A stretch of DNA of 64,000 bases, from positions 46,149,825 through 46,213,824 of the forward strand of contig OY997591.1 of NCBI GenBank assembly GCA_963921825.1, written 5' to 3'. Every line of letters begins with the position of its first letter. Positions within the stretch are counted from its first letter, which is position 1. A program made the translations under genes and the position numbers. The notes beneath the pieces were generated by a model that was given only the letters and a program-made list of their open reading frames with translations, was not told where the DNA came from and did not search any database. Shown here piece by piece: positions 1 through 11,433 of the stretch. This DNA comes from Erodium maritimum (taxonomy: Eukaryota; Streptophyta; Magnoliopsida; Geraniales; Geraniaceae).

Positions 1-642
1 AACTTTAAACGTTAATTAATTGACTTAGAAGTCGGAATTCGATTCCGTCAAGTGCATTGGGTTCCTTGAAATATTCTAAGACCGTAGAAACGAAAACGGG
101 GGCTTTTGGAGCCCCGGAAGGCAATTATTGAAAACCGGGCAGATTCGCCATGTCGGGCGAATCGGGCCTTTAAGGGTCCTTTATCGACAATGTCGAGTAA
201 TTGGGATGTTTGGGAGTGATCGACTTTATCGGGGTTACGTTTGGGCGTTAAGTTTATTGATTTTCGGGTTTTTCGTAATAGTTTAAAAGTGCTTTAAAAT
301 TGTGTTCTTTTAGATCGTGTTGCGGACCGAGGCAAAGGGAAGCTCGGCGAGTGACTGAGATTACTTCGGAGTTTAGTGGAGCGCTTTTGGAGTTATATAC
401 GAGGTAGGGAAAAGTAGCCGGATCTCGGCCCTGATTAGGGAAAGTTAACAGTAGAATTGCATGTGACACCGGGGTGTCGTGGGTTGTTTAGGTTTATTTA
501 AATATTAGAAAAGTATGATACGGGATTGTAGCGTTTATGAGAAAAGCATGTGACACTTAGTAGTGTCGTAGGATTAGAGAACTTAGCGATATTAGAATTA
601 CTGGAGGCATATGACCATGCCTGGAGGTTGACTGTTTAATTT

Positions 643-960
643 CTGTCTTGGGTGGCCATGAGAGCCCGTGTTATTTGAATTGGTGTCTGGGTGGCCATGA
701 GAGCCCGTGTTATTTGAATTGGTGTCTAGGTGGCCATGAGAGCCCGTGTTATTTGAATTGAGTTTGGGTGGCCATGAGAGCCCGTGTATTTATTGTTGAG
801 TTTGGGTGGCCATGAGAGCCCGTGTTTTATTTTTGGTGTCTTGGGGTTGTTGAGCCCGTGAGTTAAGTGGTTGTGTTTTGGGAGGCCATGATGGCCCGTG
901 GGGTTGTTGAACCCGAGTCTTGACTGTTGAGGTGTCTTGAGTGGCCTTGAGTGCCTGTTT
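643..960 (+). repeat. Minisatellite in LTR copy F1 (GGCCATGAGAGCCCGTG units)
   Basis: About seven to eight imperfect units of roughly 37-40 bp carry the core GGTGGCCATGAGAGCCCGTG, degrading rightwards into GGGGTTGTTGAACCCG units. The same motif forms arrays at the equivalent place in the other three copies of this LTR. Confidence 0.85.
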
Positions 961-1029
961 GTTGAACTTGCTTGTGTTTGTGGTTGTGTTTGCCCGACCC
1001 GATTGTGTGTCGGGGAGTGGTGTGGATTT

Positions 1030-1265
1030 TGGCAGGTTACGAGCATTCTTTGGCTGGCCTGACCAAACTCGAGTCTCGACAGGTTCTGAGCATTCTTTGG
1101 CTAGCATGTTCCGTGTCCGGATCCCGAAAGGTTATGAGCATTCTTTGGCTAGCCTGATCCGTGACCGGGTCTCGGCATGTTACGAGCATTCTTCGGCTGG
1201 CCTGATCCGTGTACGAGGCTCGGCAGGTTCTGAGCATTCTTCGGCTAGCCTGATCCGTGTTCGTG
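1030..1265 (+). repeat. Second tandem array in LTR copy F1 (GAGCATTCTTTGGCTAGCC units)
   Basis: Four to five units of about 55-60 bp contain GAGCATTCTTYGGCTRGCCTGATCCGTG. Copy F2 has a different 48-bp array at this place (43335-43535) and F3/F4 have single diverged units, so this array expanded independently in F1. Confidence 0.8.
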
Positions 1266-1756
1266 TCTTTGGGGAAGGTCATTGTTGGTTGTGTCGGTTT
1301 TACTTTACGAGTTTGGGGTTGAGTCTGTTGTGGAAGGTAACGGGTTGTGGTTCAGTTGAGTACTTGAGTTGGGGACTGTAGTCCCGGTGTTGGTGTTGGT
1401 TTTGGTTTTGGTGTTACTGGCTTTATCTACTAATTATGCCATAGTCAGTCTGTTATCCGTGGAGGTGAGCGAACGATCACCCCTAGCTGCTTTTCCTACA
1501 GGTACTGATCACCGGACGGACTAGGTTAGCTCTTGAAGTTCTTGGAGCTTGGAGCGGAGTCTGGTCTTTATTTTTGTTGAGTCTATTGACGGATAATGTA
1601 CCTCGTCCACTTGTTGGGACGTTTTTGTATTGTAAATATTATTATTTTTTGAGAACTAAATGGAAATGTCAAAGCTTTTATTCAAAACAGGTTAGTGTTT
1701 TTATGTTTTAGAATGTTCGCGTCTCGAGTTCGTTTCTCTGAAATTGGGGCGTGACA

Positions 1757-2441
1757 GTGGAGCTACAACACCAAATGCTCATCAATAGTCCCTCTTGCTC
1801 CATATTGAATATCTCCAAAATTAAAATAACTAATCAATAAAATTTTAAAAAGAATGACTAAAAATTAATGAAGAATTCAATAGTTAATGATAATTATAAT
1901 AATTATAAATTATAAAAAAATTACTAAAAACAAAAATTATTATTTCACTATTTTTATAGGGATATAGTTTGAGAAATTAGAAGTATAGTTTGGAGGGCAA
2001 AAAAGTCTTTGTATACTCCATTAACGAATCACCAATTTTCTAATAGAATCTATTGGCCTATTATAATTTCCGTTAGTCTTCGGTTTGCATTTAAAAAAGA
2101 TATAGTCCACAAGTACTAATGTGTGAATGAAAGTAAAAAAAAAACAAATATATATCGGAGTTATCCCCTATAACAATTTCCCATCTTCAAATAAATAACA
2201 AGAATTGGCAAGGGTCTCACCCATTTAACAAATGCTAAGAAAATACCGACAGCATTACTCACGGTCCATTGCTTGTCCAAAGAATAAGTGTCCTCGAGCA
2301 AAGAATACAATGATGATGACTAGACTGCACATTTTAAGTAGACACTTATGTAGTTTCATGAACGTTAAGCAACTCTTGTTCAAAGGAGTCTTTAAGTTTT
2401 GGCCAACATATTGTAAAATGCAGAGCCCTGTTTGAGCATCT
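1757..2441. other. AT-rich intergenic segment and EMC7 3' flank
   Basis: The sequence between the LTR end and the EMC7 stop codon is AT-rich and has no credible reading frame. The part next to 2442 should include the EMC7 3' untranslated region, because the gene runs right to left. I see no recognisable element. Confidence 0.5.
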
Positions 2442-5400
2442 CTAACCCCTGGCAGCACCGGGTAACAAGCTTGCTAGAGACGGAACCCCTTGGTTCCTCA
2501 TCTCCTCTTGAGCTCGCCTCATTTCTTCTGGATCTGTTATAGCGCATACATATTCTATTTGTCAGCTTACATGCAATACGATATACGAAAATTAACATTA
2601 ATTAATCGCATCAGATTCCATGGCAATTGATGATGGACAGGTAAACCAAACGATTGCATAACAATTAGGATGCTGGTACAGAACGTTTGAACATATCTGC
2701 CAAATCAATAATGGCTGAAATACAAATAATAGTTGTAGCACAAGTATAAACAACCTTCGATGGCTTTTGACAGAAGGGTTTTTATCATTGTATGAAGTAC
2801 TCACAAAACCAGTGACTACATACGAGAGTAGAGCAAGGTCTAACCATCCTTCAATAAACTTAAATCTTAAGTGAGAAAGAATTAATGTGCTTTTTGGAAA
2901 ATGAGAAGGTAAGAAGAGTATATCTCAGCATCAGGAATTCATGTCCACCATAATATTTTAATGCAGTCAAGCACTAGAATGTCTGGGTTGAATTTTATGC
3001 CTTGAAGTGTAAGATACTAATTAAGCATGCAGTAGAACGTGAGGACCCAACACATACTACGTCTATGGATACAAAACATTATTGAAAAGTATTTAATATG
3101 ACTATCCAAATTCAGTGACTCTTGAACAAACAAAGAAACCCACTTTCTTCTTATACTTCTTCCTAACAAATTTCACACTCAGTCTTATTTTCAATATGCA
3201 AAATTAAAAAAAAAAATGCATGCACATGGTGGAAGTGTGCAGATACTAATATTTCCACATAGTAATAAGGTACTAAAATAAGAAAGGAGTTGCATGGCAT
3301 ATGCCACAATCATATTTGATTTCTTACTACCAAAATAAAATACAGGTGATTGTTGTAATATAAACTATCTATAGGCATGATTAGGGGGCTATAATGTGAG
3401 TTGAGCCTAGCTATTTTCCATGAGTCACTTCAATGCAAGTAAATGTACAGGGACTTATCCCCAAAGCAATTAGTGATTTGATGAGACAAAATATCAAACT
3501 ATGTATAAGAGCACTTTACCCATATTCTCCATTAATTTGGGCATCAGGAACACCACAATCAACATGAATCCCATCATCAGGCCCATTGGGCTTTTGACAA
3601 TAGACATGATTGAGAAAGGCTCCCTTATCTGCAATGAAAGAGATAACATGAGACAATAATTCATTAATGAACCATAACTACATTTTCAAGAAGAATGTGG
3701 TCGACCTCGTAATATTGTTCTTCTCTCATTGGCTCCAAAACCAACTCAGTCAGACCCCTCCTGTTTTCTGTCAGTGCTGCCTGCACCTTGCCCGGGTTTC
3801 TGGCACTGACATCAACTCTAACCTTCACACTCACAAGGAAGTACAATCATGTAAAATCAGATAGAAAATATCAAATCATAAGTAAATCAATAAGATTCTG
3901 AGGATAGAAGAATCTCACCGGAGAAAAGAAATAGCCTATTGCAGCCACTTCAATTAGATGAGTTCCTGCTGGTACATTATGGCTTTACAAAACATTAAGG
4001 AATTTTAAGTGGCAAAAGAATAATTTTATCGGCCATACACACTGTCACACAGTGTAACAGAAACCCATATTTCAGAAGAGAAAAGGGATAAATGATTTCA
4101 AAGGATGCATGTGAACTCTTTTGTTAAGAAAAACATGATTCCGTAAAACTGTTAATGTGCAAAAGCGAAGGCATGGCAAAAAGATCATGCATCCAGAGAC
4201 TATTAATCGGGGGAAGAAAAAAATATAGCAGGATACAACGAGAAATATCCATCAGGCCTGAGAAAAGTAACCATTTGCCCCCCATTAAGAACAATTTTGA
4301 TGTTTGATACTTTCCCAGGAGTACCAAACCCTTGGATCCCCAAACCTGCAAAGTAAGATAATTAGTTATCTAGATGAACTAAGAAATTGATAACCAATAT
4401 ACTATGGCACAGAATTAATGACCAGGAACATAAGCACCAAAAGATAAGGAATACTCAAAAAAAGATCTGCTCTTTTCTTTCAATATGTAGAAACAACTAA
4501 CTTCAAACCTCCGGTCAATATGTGCTAGATTCTAAATCAATTTCAAAGTTATGTCAAGTGAAGCAGAAACCCAATGAGTCAAGGGTCTGACTCTATGAGA
4601 ATACACAGAATGGTTACGACCACCTCAACCAGTAGTCCTCCAAAGCAGATTGCCATAACCATCTCGAAGTCAACCAAGGCCCATTGACTATGTAACTTTA
4701 CCATGTCCCTAATTGCCAGCAGAGCTCGAAAAATATCCAAATCCTATCCAAAAACATATATGGTCTCAAAAGTACTAACTGGATTATATCAGCTAGGGTA
4801 ACATCTTACTTCACCAATTACAAGTCATTTAGCATATAGTTTAAAGGGATAACACCAGAAAACAACTATCGTTTGACTTCCTAGTACAAATCACAACTAT
4901 AGACTTTCTTATCGTCCATAATACACAGTCCCGTTAGTTAAATTACCACAAACCATGAATTCTGTCCAAAAACACGGAATATTCCGGAATATTCTGTTCA
5001 AAACATGGAATATTCTATCCAAAAACACAGAATATTCCGTGTTTTTGGACCGAATTCATGGTTTGTGGTAATTTAACTAACGGGACTGTGTACTATGGAC
5101 GATAAGAAAGTCTATATAGTTGTGATTTGTACTAAGAAGTCAAACGATAGTTGTTTTCTGGTGTTATCCCTAGTTTAAACTAGTGTAGGACACACATGAT
5201 TACTACAAAAACGAAATCAAAATTCACAGAAAACAATAATCGAAATCAAAGAAGATAAAAAAAATACTACTGAGCTTCACTCGTCCATTGATAGTGTAAC
5301 CATCTCCAGACCTGTCAAAATAACTAAATCAATAAATATATCCACAATAGACCTCAGGATTGGAAACTCAAATGAAAAAACTCAGAAACGAAGATACAAT

Positions 5401-5590
5401 CACAATTTATGTCCTTGCGTATGCTTTTCTCGGAATCCAAACAGATAATTAGCGATAGGAAAATAATTATAAAAAAAAAAGAGGAAACGAACCCTGGTGA
5501 AAACGCGATTGCCGAAGAGAGGAGCAGAGAAAGGCACAAGGGAAAGTAGAGCAGGAGAGCAACCGATCTGGAACCGGTGATCGATGGCAT
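2442..5590 (-). CDS. EMC7: ER membrane protein complex subunit 7 (EMC7), 7 exons
   Basis: EMC7 is a lumen-facing, single-pass subunit of the conserved complex that inserts transmembrane segments and tail-anchored proteins into the ER. Exons on the minus strand, by GT-AG junctions with continuous phase, are 5590-5493, 5311-5271, 4345-4240, 3982-3919, 3822-3706, 3628-3520 and 2533-2442 (627 nt, 208 aa). Residues 1-30 form a signal peptide. The beta-sandwich follows, with SGDGYTINGRVKL (about 34-46), LNGGQMVTFLRPDGYFS, HNVPAGTHLIEVAAIGYFFS, VRVDVSARNPGK and LTENRRGLTELVLEP. The block EEQYYEIREPFSIMS leads into a membrane segment near 157-171, and the tail ends MDPEEMRRAQEEMRNQG then SLASLLPGAARG. 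Length and motif order match plant EMC7. The start is the only ATG ahead of the signal peptide. Intron 2 carries an inverted-repeat element (4846-5170). I see no lesion. Confidence 0.96.
4837..5179. mobile_element. 325-bp inverted-repeat MITE, Mutator-type, in EMC7 intron 2
   Basis: The element runs 4846-5170, flanked by the perfect 9-bp direct repeat TAGTTTAAA at 4837-4845 and 5171-5179. It starts GGGATAACACCAG and ends CTGGTGTTATCCC. The two arms pair almost throughout, so the whole element would fold into one long hairpin whose centre holds several GGAATATTCYG motifs. A 9-bp duplication with long terminal inverted repeats fits the Mutator superfamily. It has no coding sequence and lies inside the intron between exons 2 and 3. 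Confidence 0.9.
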
Positions 5591-5876
5591 GGTCGAAGCT
5601 GAGATTCAAAGAGGCGAAAACAATTTCAGTTGCTTTTGCCGGAGCTTTTGTCTTTTTTATTAAGCCCGCCGGCCCGAACCCGTTTAAGCTAGAATTGTTT
5701 TCGTATTATAATTTCATTAATCTAATTTTAAGTTACGCATTAACCCAAAGATGCTAATATTACGCAAAAGGATATTTTGGTAATTTAAAAATGATTTAAC
5801 AGAATATAATTTGAGATCATGTTATTTTGTATGATTTAGACCCCCTATTTTGAAGTCGGAGTCTAGGCATCGCAAT
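5591..5876 (-). promoter_or_regulatory. EMC7 upstream region (putative 5' UTR and promoter)
   Basis: This stretch lies between the EMC7 start codon and the hAT-like element, so the proximal promoter can be under 300 bp. A TTATAAT-like motif on the minus strand near 5705 is the only TATA candidate I see. This is inferred from position only. Confidence 0.35.
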
Positions 5877-6612
5877 TAGGGGTGTCCAAAATTGGCCCAT
5901 AACCCAGTCCACCCGGTCAACCCATCTAATACGGTCCAGTGGGTTTGTCCCCATAGGTTACGGGGACGGGCCCGGGTCCAAAAATACTAAACTCGGAGTG
6001 AGTGGTCCGGGTAATGGATCCATGACATGGTTTCCTATATAACCCGGACCACCCGGATATGGTACAAGTCTAAGATCTAAGGTCACACTCTTACAATTTC
6101 AATTACTTTTGCATATGAAGATGAAGATTAATGGCTTGAGAGTTTGAAGATGATTATCAATTTTGTAATAGAACATGTCGTAGTTTTGTGTTGAATTGAA
6201 CTTATCTTTTGTAATCGTAATCTGTTTTGGGTTAACTTAAACTGTCTGTTTGACGTTTTTAATCCTTGAAACTTTGATAAAGTTTTAACAGATTATGGAG
6301 TTTTTCCATCATTAAGAAGTGACCAAATTGAGAGCTTCTAAGCACTCTTTAATGATTTTTTAATGTTTTTTTATAATAAAAAAAACATTTGAAAGTATAT
6401 GTACTACTACTTACGGTTAATGTTATCAATTGTTATCAAATTTGGATGGGTTGGTCCAACCCGATGAACCGGCCCATAATCCGGACGGGCGGGTTCAAAG
6501 GTCATTTTTTGGGCCTGGGGCCGGGAGTGAGTTAAATTTTTTGAACCCGGTCACTTCGGGTCGGTTCAAAAATTTAGCCACGGGGTCGGGGCCCAGCCCA
6601 TGGACACCCTTA
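5877..6612. mobile_element. Non-autonomous hAT-like element, about 736 bp
   Basis: The left end TAGGGGTGTCCA and right end TGGACACCCTTA are imperfect inverted repeats. Both subterminal regions are rich in short GGTCCGGG/CCCGGACC motifs, while the centre is AT-rich and non-coding. The TAGGGGTG end and clustered subterminal motifs resemble plant hAT non-autonomous elements. I could not find a convincing 8-bp target duplication, so the superfamily call is tentative. Confidence 0.55.
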
Positions 6613-6636
6613 GCGTAACTAACCGCAAGGTTAAGA

Positions 6637-7226
6637 TGTTCCCAGGTTGTTGGTCTAAATTCAAGCACATCTACCAATTCGGTAGATCCGATGACCAGAT
6701 CAAGGCGGATGAGTCGCAGGACTACGTGGAGAGATACAACCATGTCTTCGCTTGGAAGTAATGGTGAAAACTCGTGCGAAAGAAGCCATGCTGGCAACAT
6801 CGTTTCGAGAACGAGTTCTCAACGACAAATGGTGATTTCATCGAGACTAGGGAACGACGCACACTAAGAACTCCCGAACTGAGCAACCCAATGTCTCATA
6901 TGGACATGCTAGCAGCTGCTGCTGAAGATGTCGATGGTCCTCGACCAGGGCCAGTCAACGGTTGCTGTCGTATTGGTCGGAATGCCGTGAAGGCTAGGAG
7001 GGGGAAGGGCAAGGGGACGACCGTTGAGCCAGACCACACCACGTTGACCAATAACTCGAAGGCCATCGAGCATGAGCGGTCGGCGCCGCTACTAACTCAT
7101 GAGTCCCTTATGCAAGACTTCCGCTTACTCTAGGATAAGGATACCTCCAACATGAACCTAGAGGATTTGGCTACCTATAGGCTTTTTCTCCATGGCATGG
7201 CCAAGAGGATGTCAGGGTTTGTTTGA
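6637..7226 (+). pseudogene. PIF/Harbinger-associated SANT/Myb-like ORF1 remnant
   Basis: One frame reads from an ATG at 6637 through in-frame stops at about 6760 and 6766, on to a TAG at 7131-7133, and then about 25 more recognisable codons. Visible blocks are SKFKHIYQFGRSDD, ESQDYVERYNHVFAW, KLVRKKPCWQHRFEN, a basic stretch RIGRNAVKARRGKGKG and DKDTSNMNLEDLATYRLF. This order (DNA-binding helix region, W-KLVR-KPCW block, lysine-rich RRGKGKG segment, DTSNM tail) is that of the Myb/SANT-like accessory protein of plant PIF/Harbinger transposons and their domesticated NAM-associated relatives. No DDE transposase is visible next to it. It is a decayed fragment. The family call rests on motif resemblance alone. 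Confidence 0.55.
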
Positions 7227-7559
7227 GATGTTGTTCAATTGTTTTTGATAATACCAAAGTGTGCTATTTGTACCGAGCCTTGAAATATTAATCTACGTTA
7301 TTTGTGTTTCAGGATGTTGGGGGAGGTTTACCATTCTATCGCACAACTCTAACAACATTCCACCAGAGCAATACACGAACACGTGCAACATTGCACCATA
7401 TTTGTATCACCAAATAACGACTAAATTAGGGAAGTAGAAGAGTACTTAGCGGAGCTTTCAATAAATTTTCATACTTTTAATTTACGTTCAAGTCGAACAT
7501 TTGAAGTCGACCATCTGTATTCAATATAGAAACCATTAACATTTCAATACAAACAACAA

Positions 7560-7760
7560 AACGTTATACGTCACCTATTTAGGGGCCAATCATGGTCTAA
7601 TTGCCACTGTGAAGATAAAAAGATTAGACTCTGTTATTGGGTCTATTCAGGGTCTGTTTAAGGTTTATTCAAGGTCTAATTCAGGGTCTAATCATAAACA
7701 AACACCCAATTAGATTGGGATTAGACCGATTCGGTCTAATCCCACCGTGGAAGGTCTAAA
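7560..7760. repeat. GGTCTAAT-repeat element with a 27-bp palindrome
   Basis: This short stretch repeats (A/G)GGTCTAAT or GGTCT many times in direct orientation. It contains a perfect dyad at 7717-7743: 13-bp arms GGGATTAGACCGA and TCGGTCTAATCCC around one T. It looks like a MITE or its terminus, but I could not define ends or a target duplication. Confidence 0.45.
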
Positions 7761-8216
7761 AACAAGAATCAGTTGATAATGATTTTCGACATTGATACTC
7801 AATGTATAAAATTGACGTCAGAGTAGATCTTGTACTATAGTAATTCTGATTTTTTTTTTCATTTCTTTGCATTTCAGCCAATAAGAACATATTTGAATAT
7901 TTATAAAAATGTTATGTATTATTTTATATAAAAATATTACTTAAATAGTAAAACCGTAAAATTAATTGAAACATCACATGAGGAATTTCAACACGATATG
8001 ACTTTAAAATACAAGCATCCTAATTTTGGGGTTTTAGATGTTTGAACCCGGCATTTATAAGCTTTTCTGTCTCAGGTAAATTCAGTTTGATATTCTCTTC
8101 TTTATTTTCGTGTTTTTGTCCCCTTATGTGGTTTTGCAGGCATCTGAGGAAAAAAGAAAAGAAAAAAAATATATAGAGAAAAGCCAAGAAAGAGCTGGAG
8201 ACCAGAGATCGTGTGT

Positions 8217-9230
8217 TGGACGCGTAGAATATGAAGAACGTATGGGCTTACTATGGCCATACGACGTGCGTAGAGCGTGCAACCTGAGCATAAAACAACC
8301 AAGATTTGGCATATGTCGGTTGTGCGGCGTTCAAGGTACATATGGGCCATACATTAGCCACACGACGTACAAGGATCATGTGATCACAATACTGAGAAAG
8401 GGGAGAAAGCCATACATTGGTCTTGTGCCACATATGCGACGTATTAGGGGTATGCCAAAAAATGCGAAATCCAGATGAATTCAGACCGGTCCGATCCAAA
8501 AAATAATCGATCTGAACAAAGTTGGACAAAATCTCGTCCGAAATCCGGATGTGGATCTGGATCTAGGATACCAGATCCGCCAGATACTAGGTAATATCTG
8601 GTCCGATAATATTTAAATCTGAGAGAGAGAAATTTTTTAATATTTAAATTTATTATGACTTTTATAATATGAATTTAGTTTAAAATTTGGCTATAGTTTA
8701 GAAATTTTTATGATTATAAATTTTTATAATATTGTCTTGATGGTTGTATAATACATTTGACTAATATTTATATGAAATAGATTTAGGGGGTGTTATTCAC
8801 AATTAAGCATGGATCATCGAGTTCACTCAATGATCTCAATTTAATGGTTTTTCACCTGAATAGTTAAAAGAATTTGTTAGTGTTTTTCTTGTTTTTAATT
8901 TTTGAAAAGAGAAAATGGGTTGAAATGGACATTTTGCACTCAAAATAGTGAGCCCATTAAGGTCTGGGTAAAATCTGGAACCGGTCCGAATACGAAAGCC
9001 CGAAAATTCATAATTAAATTGGTAACCCTGATAGGTTATGGATATGGAGTTTTGTACCTGGATGATCCAGATACAGTGTTCGGTCCGGTTATACCCGTAC
9101 GACGTATATGGCCCATATGGCCTCCATTCGATGTATATGTGACGTACGCCTGCACAAATCTGTTATATTTTCTGCGTATTTCCTATTTGTTCATTGTGAT
9201 ACTGATAGGCACCCACAAAAATCTGATTTA
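8217..9230. repeat. Unclassified repeat, probably nested non-autonomous DNA elements
   Basis: Outer sequence (8217-8475 and about 9095-9230) repeats TACGACGT and TATGGCCATA/GGCCCATATGG motifs in both orientations. The inner part (about 8478-9095) begins near GACCGGTCCGATCC and ends near GTTCGGTCCGGTTAT, which read as imperfect inverted ends. The frame across 8110-8478 starts at a non-ATG codon and resembles nothing I recognise. I read this as two nested, non-coding transposons. Confidence 0.3.
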
Positions 9231-9383
9231 GAAGAAAGAGTTTAGAGCTAGAACTTAAGAGAACGAAGAATAATACTGTACATTGAGATTGTTAATTGTA
9301 TCAACTTTTCTCTAATATCATGAATCAATTTGTTTACCTTTTTGTGCTTATGTCTTATTATATCATGAGTAACTTCGTTTGGA

Positions 9384-9603
9384 GCTTTAGTTGAAGATTG
9401 TAAGCTTCTTATCTCTGGTTTAACTGATGTAACTGTAGTACATGTTAAAAGAACTGAAAATAAGGTAGCGCATATGCTAGCTAGAAATGTCCGAGAGTGG
9501 ACATCTACGGTGTGGGATTATTTGCATTTGCCAGAACCCATTTCTGGGTTACTGGTCTCTGATATTCATTAATAAATCCCTCATTCTCGTCAAAAAAAAA
9601 CCT
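9384..9603 (+). mobile_element. 5'-truncated LINE: C-terminal RNase H fragment and poly(A)
   Basis: The translated frame reads VEDCKLLISGLTDVTVVHVK, then RTENKVAHMLARNVREW, then a stop, about 30 bp of 3' sequence and A9. The RTENKVAHMLAR block is the final helix region of the plant-type RNase H found at the end of L1-like ORF2 proteins. Severe 5' truncation with an intact poly(A) end is the usual product of target-primed reverse transcription. I did not find the flanking duplication. Confidence 0.7.
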
Positions 9604-10094
9604 TCATAATCTAGGGTTATGGACAATTAAAGATTAGATTTCGTGTATTTAATGTTTGTAAGTTTCTGAATGTTGAACTAGCTTAGAGTTTATAATTGAT
9701 TTACTCTTAAGACTTTATCTCCCGTGTAGACTTGATAATTTATTTGAATTAAAATCTAATACTCGAAAGATGAGGATCATAATTAGTCTAAGATCATTCA
9801 TATTTTGGATTCAATCCTTAGCTAGAAAACCAGGGTCAATACAAATGCAATAACCATAAAGTACATATGAAAGTAAGAAATTATCAAAAGAACGTAGTGT
9901 TTTAGGTCTCCTTACATCTAAAGTAAAAAAAACTAGATGGTTGGATGCAATTAGGGTTTGAGCTATCAAAAGAAGTTAAGACTAAGTCAACTTCACAAAA
10001 TTGCATATGTTCAATACTTTAATACTTTGAATTGGTCTCTATAAACTCATGCACTGGACTACCTTTTTCTCTTACTTAAACATTCTTCTTTTAT

Positions 10095-10190
10095 TGATAA
10101 GCTCATATTTTTATTAAAATGGGAAACTCATTCCAGGCAGGAATTGGACTAAAGGTCAAAAGACCAGTAACACGCCTACATTTAAACATT
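10095..10190 (-). mobile_element. LINE 3' tail fragment, minus strand
   Basis: The block with GATAAGCTC, TTTTATTAA and AGGTCAAAAGACCAG matches, in order and spacing, the 3' end of the nested LINE at 33968-34110. Both contain the small hairpin GGTCAAAAGACC. Only about 100 bp is present, so it is a strongly truncated insertion or a related short element. Confidence 0.5.
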
Positions 10191-10689
10191 ATTTTTAATC
10201 TCCATTTTATTGCTTGTAATTATTTTTTTATGATTATGGTTACCAAACCAAAACCATTTCCATAAAGAAATAGATTAATAATAAACTTGATAGTGAATGC
10301 TTGTCTTATGCTCTCTTAGGTATGATATCTCAGACTTCAAATACTGAAATACTACTTGATGATTAATACTCTTGTCGTGGCCCTTTTTATGTTAAAATTA
10401 CAAGACGTCGGCCACACAAGCAAACAACCCCTCAAACAGCAAAACACTCATTTTTTTTCACACTAATCAATCAGTTCGACATGTAGTGTGCATAAGTAAA
10501 AATGATAGACTTTGATTATTATATCCAAAAATAAAATTAATCAATTTATTCACTTAACATTATGTACCCATACTTTTACATTCAACAACCTCATAACCTC
10601 TCATCTCTTATATTATCTCTTAATTCCCCTATTTTGTTTGTCATTTCTTTAAATTCCAAACCTTACGATTTTTGAAAAATAACATACCA

Positions 10690-11430
10690 ATTTCTCTCAA
10701 TTGCTTGATCGTACTGCTTATCAGCTTTACGTCGATGAAGATCTTAATCAAGACTTTCCTAGCGATACTCTATTTGATATGGATGATATTTCTATTCGAA
10801 ACCTCATGTCATGCGAACTTATGGAATCATTTTTGCAACTTAAGTAATCACAAATTCATCGTCCTTCCTACTCAAAAAATTCAAAATTTAACTGAACCAA
10901 AATCTCCACTTACACGTTCGTAGCTGACAACCAAACATTTTACCCTCGTGTACATCACAATTAGTTGGAAGATGACTTGTTGATGAAAACAAAGGTCTAT
11001 AAGAAGCAACTCGTAAAAATTGGACTTGGGATGTAAAGGTTAATCTGGTTGTGTGTTGGCTTTATCACTCCCTTAATTCATATGAAGATAACAGGAAGTC
11101 GGAGGAATACTTTTGGAGTGTTCTTTCCAAAAAGTTCTACTTTACTGACATGAGTCAACATTTCGACATGAAAAACACGTTGAAGCAAATAAAGGACCAT
11201 TGGCCCAAGATTAATAAGGATGTCCAAATATTCCATGGATGTTGGGAGCAATTCAACCATGTTTACTACAACACGAGTCCAACAACTATGACAAGGATGT
11301 AGGAGAAGATGTATCAAGACATCGAAAGCGCACCTTGCATTCGGAAACACCTGTTGAAAAAAGAAAATCAAAATCAGGTTTATCGAGAATTTTGAGCAAT
11401 AAAAAATTATCGATGAATCTAGCCTAACAT
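10690..11430 (+). pseudogene. Second SANT/Myb-like (PIF/Harbinger ORF1-type) remnant
   Basis: Frame-shifted coding remnants are visible. An N-terminal acidic piece is near 10705-10845 (QLYVDEDLNQDFPSDTLFDM). After a gap comes a domain at about 11025-11300 with WTWDVKVNLVVCWLYHSL, EEYFWSVLSKKFYF, TLKQIKDHWPKINKDVQIF and GCWEQFNHVYY. The tryptophan spacing and the DHWPKINKDV-F-GC block match the Myb/SANT-like trihelix domain of plant PIF/Harbinger accessory proteins. A stop follows at about 11300, and a frame beyond continues with YQDIESAP. No intact gene remains and no transposase is visible. Confidence 0.5.
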
Positions 11431-11433
11431 CAG

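Larger units (their letters stand above)
1..1756 (+). mobile_element. Family-F long LTR, right-hand part (Ty3/gypsy)
   Basis: This is the right-hand portion of a very long LTR that continues beyond the left edge. It aligns from AACTTTAAACG at position 1 with the internal copies beginning at 41949 and 53150, and ends in GGGGCGTGACA like the LTR ends at 44119, 55396 and 61819. It holds the family landmarks: the CGGATCTCGGCCCTGA block near 418, a GGCCATGAGAGCCCGTG minisatellite, and a hairpin plus pyrimidine tract near 1465-1503. No primer binding site follows 1756, so this is a 3' LTR or a solo LTR. It has no protein-coding capacity; the open frames across it come from the repeats. The target duplication cannot be tested because the left end is missing. 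Confidence 0.85.

Noticed and set aside
5354-5590. 78-aa frame as a separate small protein
   Set aside because: It is EMC7 exon 1 read through into intron 1; the GT at 5492-5491 and exon 2 at 5311 continue the EMC7 frame.
8110-8478. 122-aa frame as a gene
   Set aside because: It starts at a non-ATG codon, contains low-complexity KEKK sequence and repeated motifs found in inverted orientation at 9095-9140, so it is repeat sequence.
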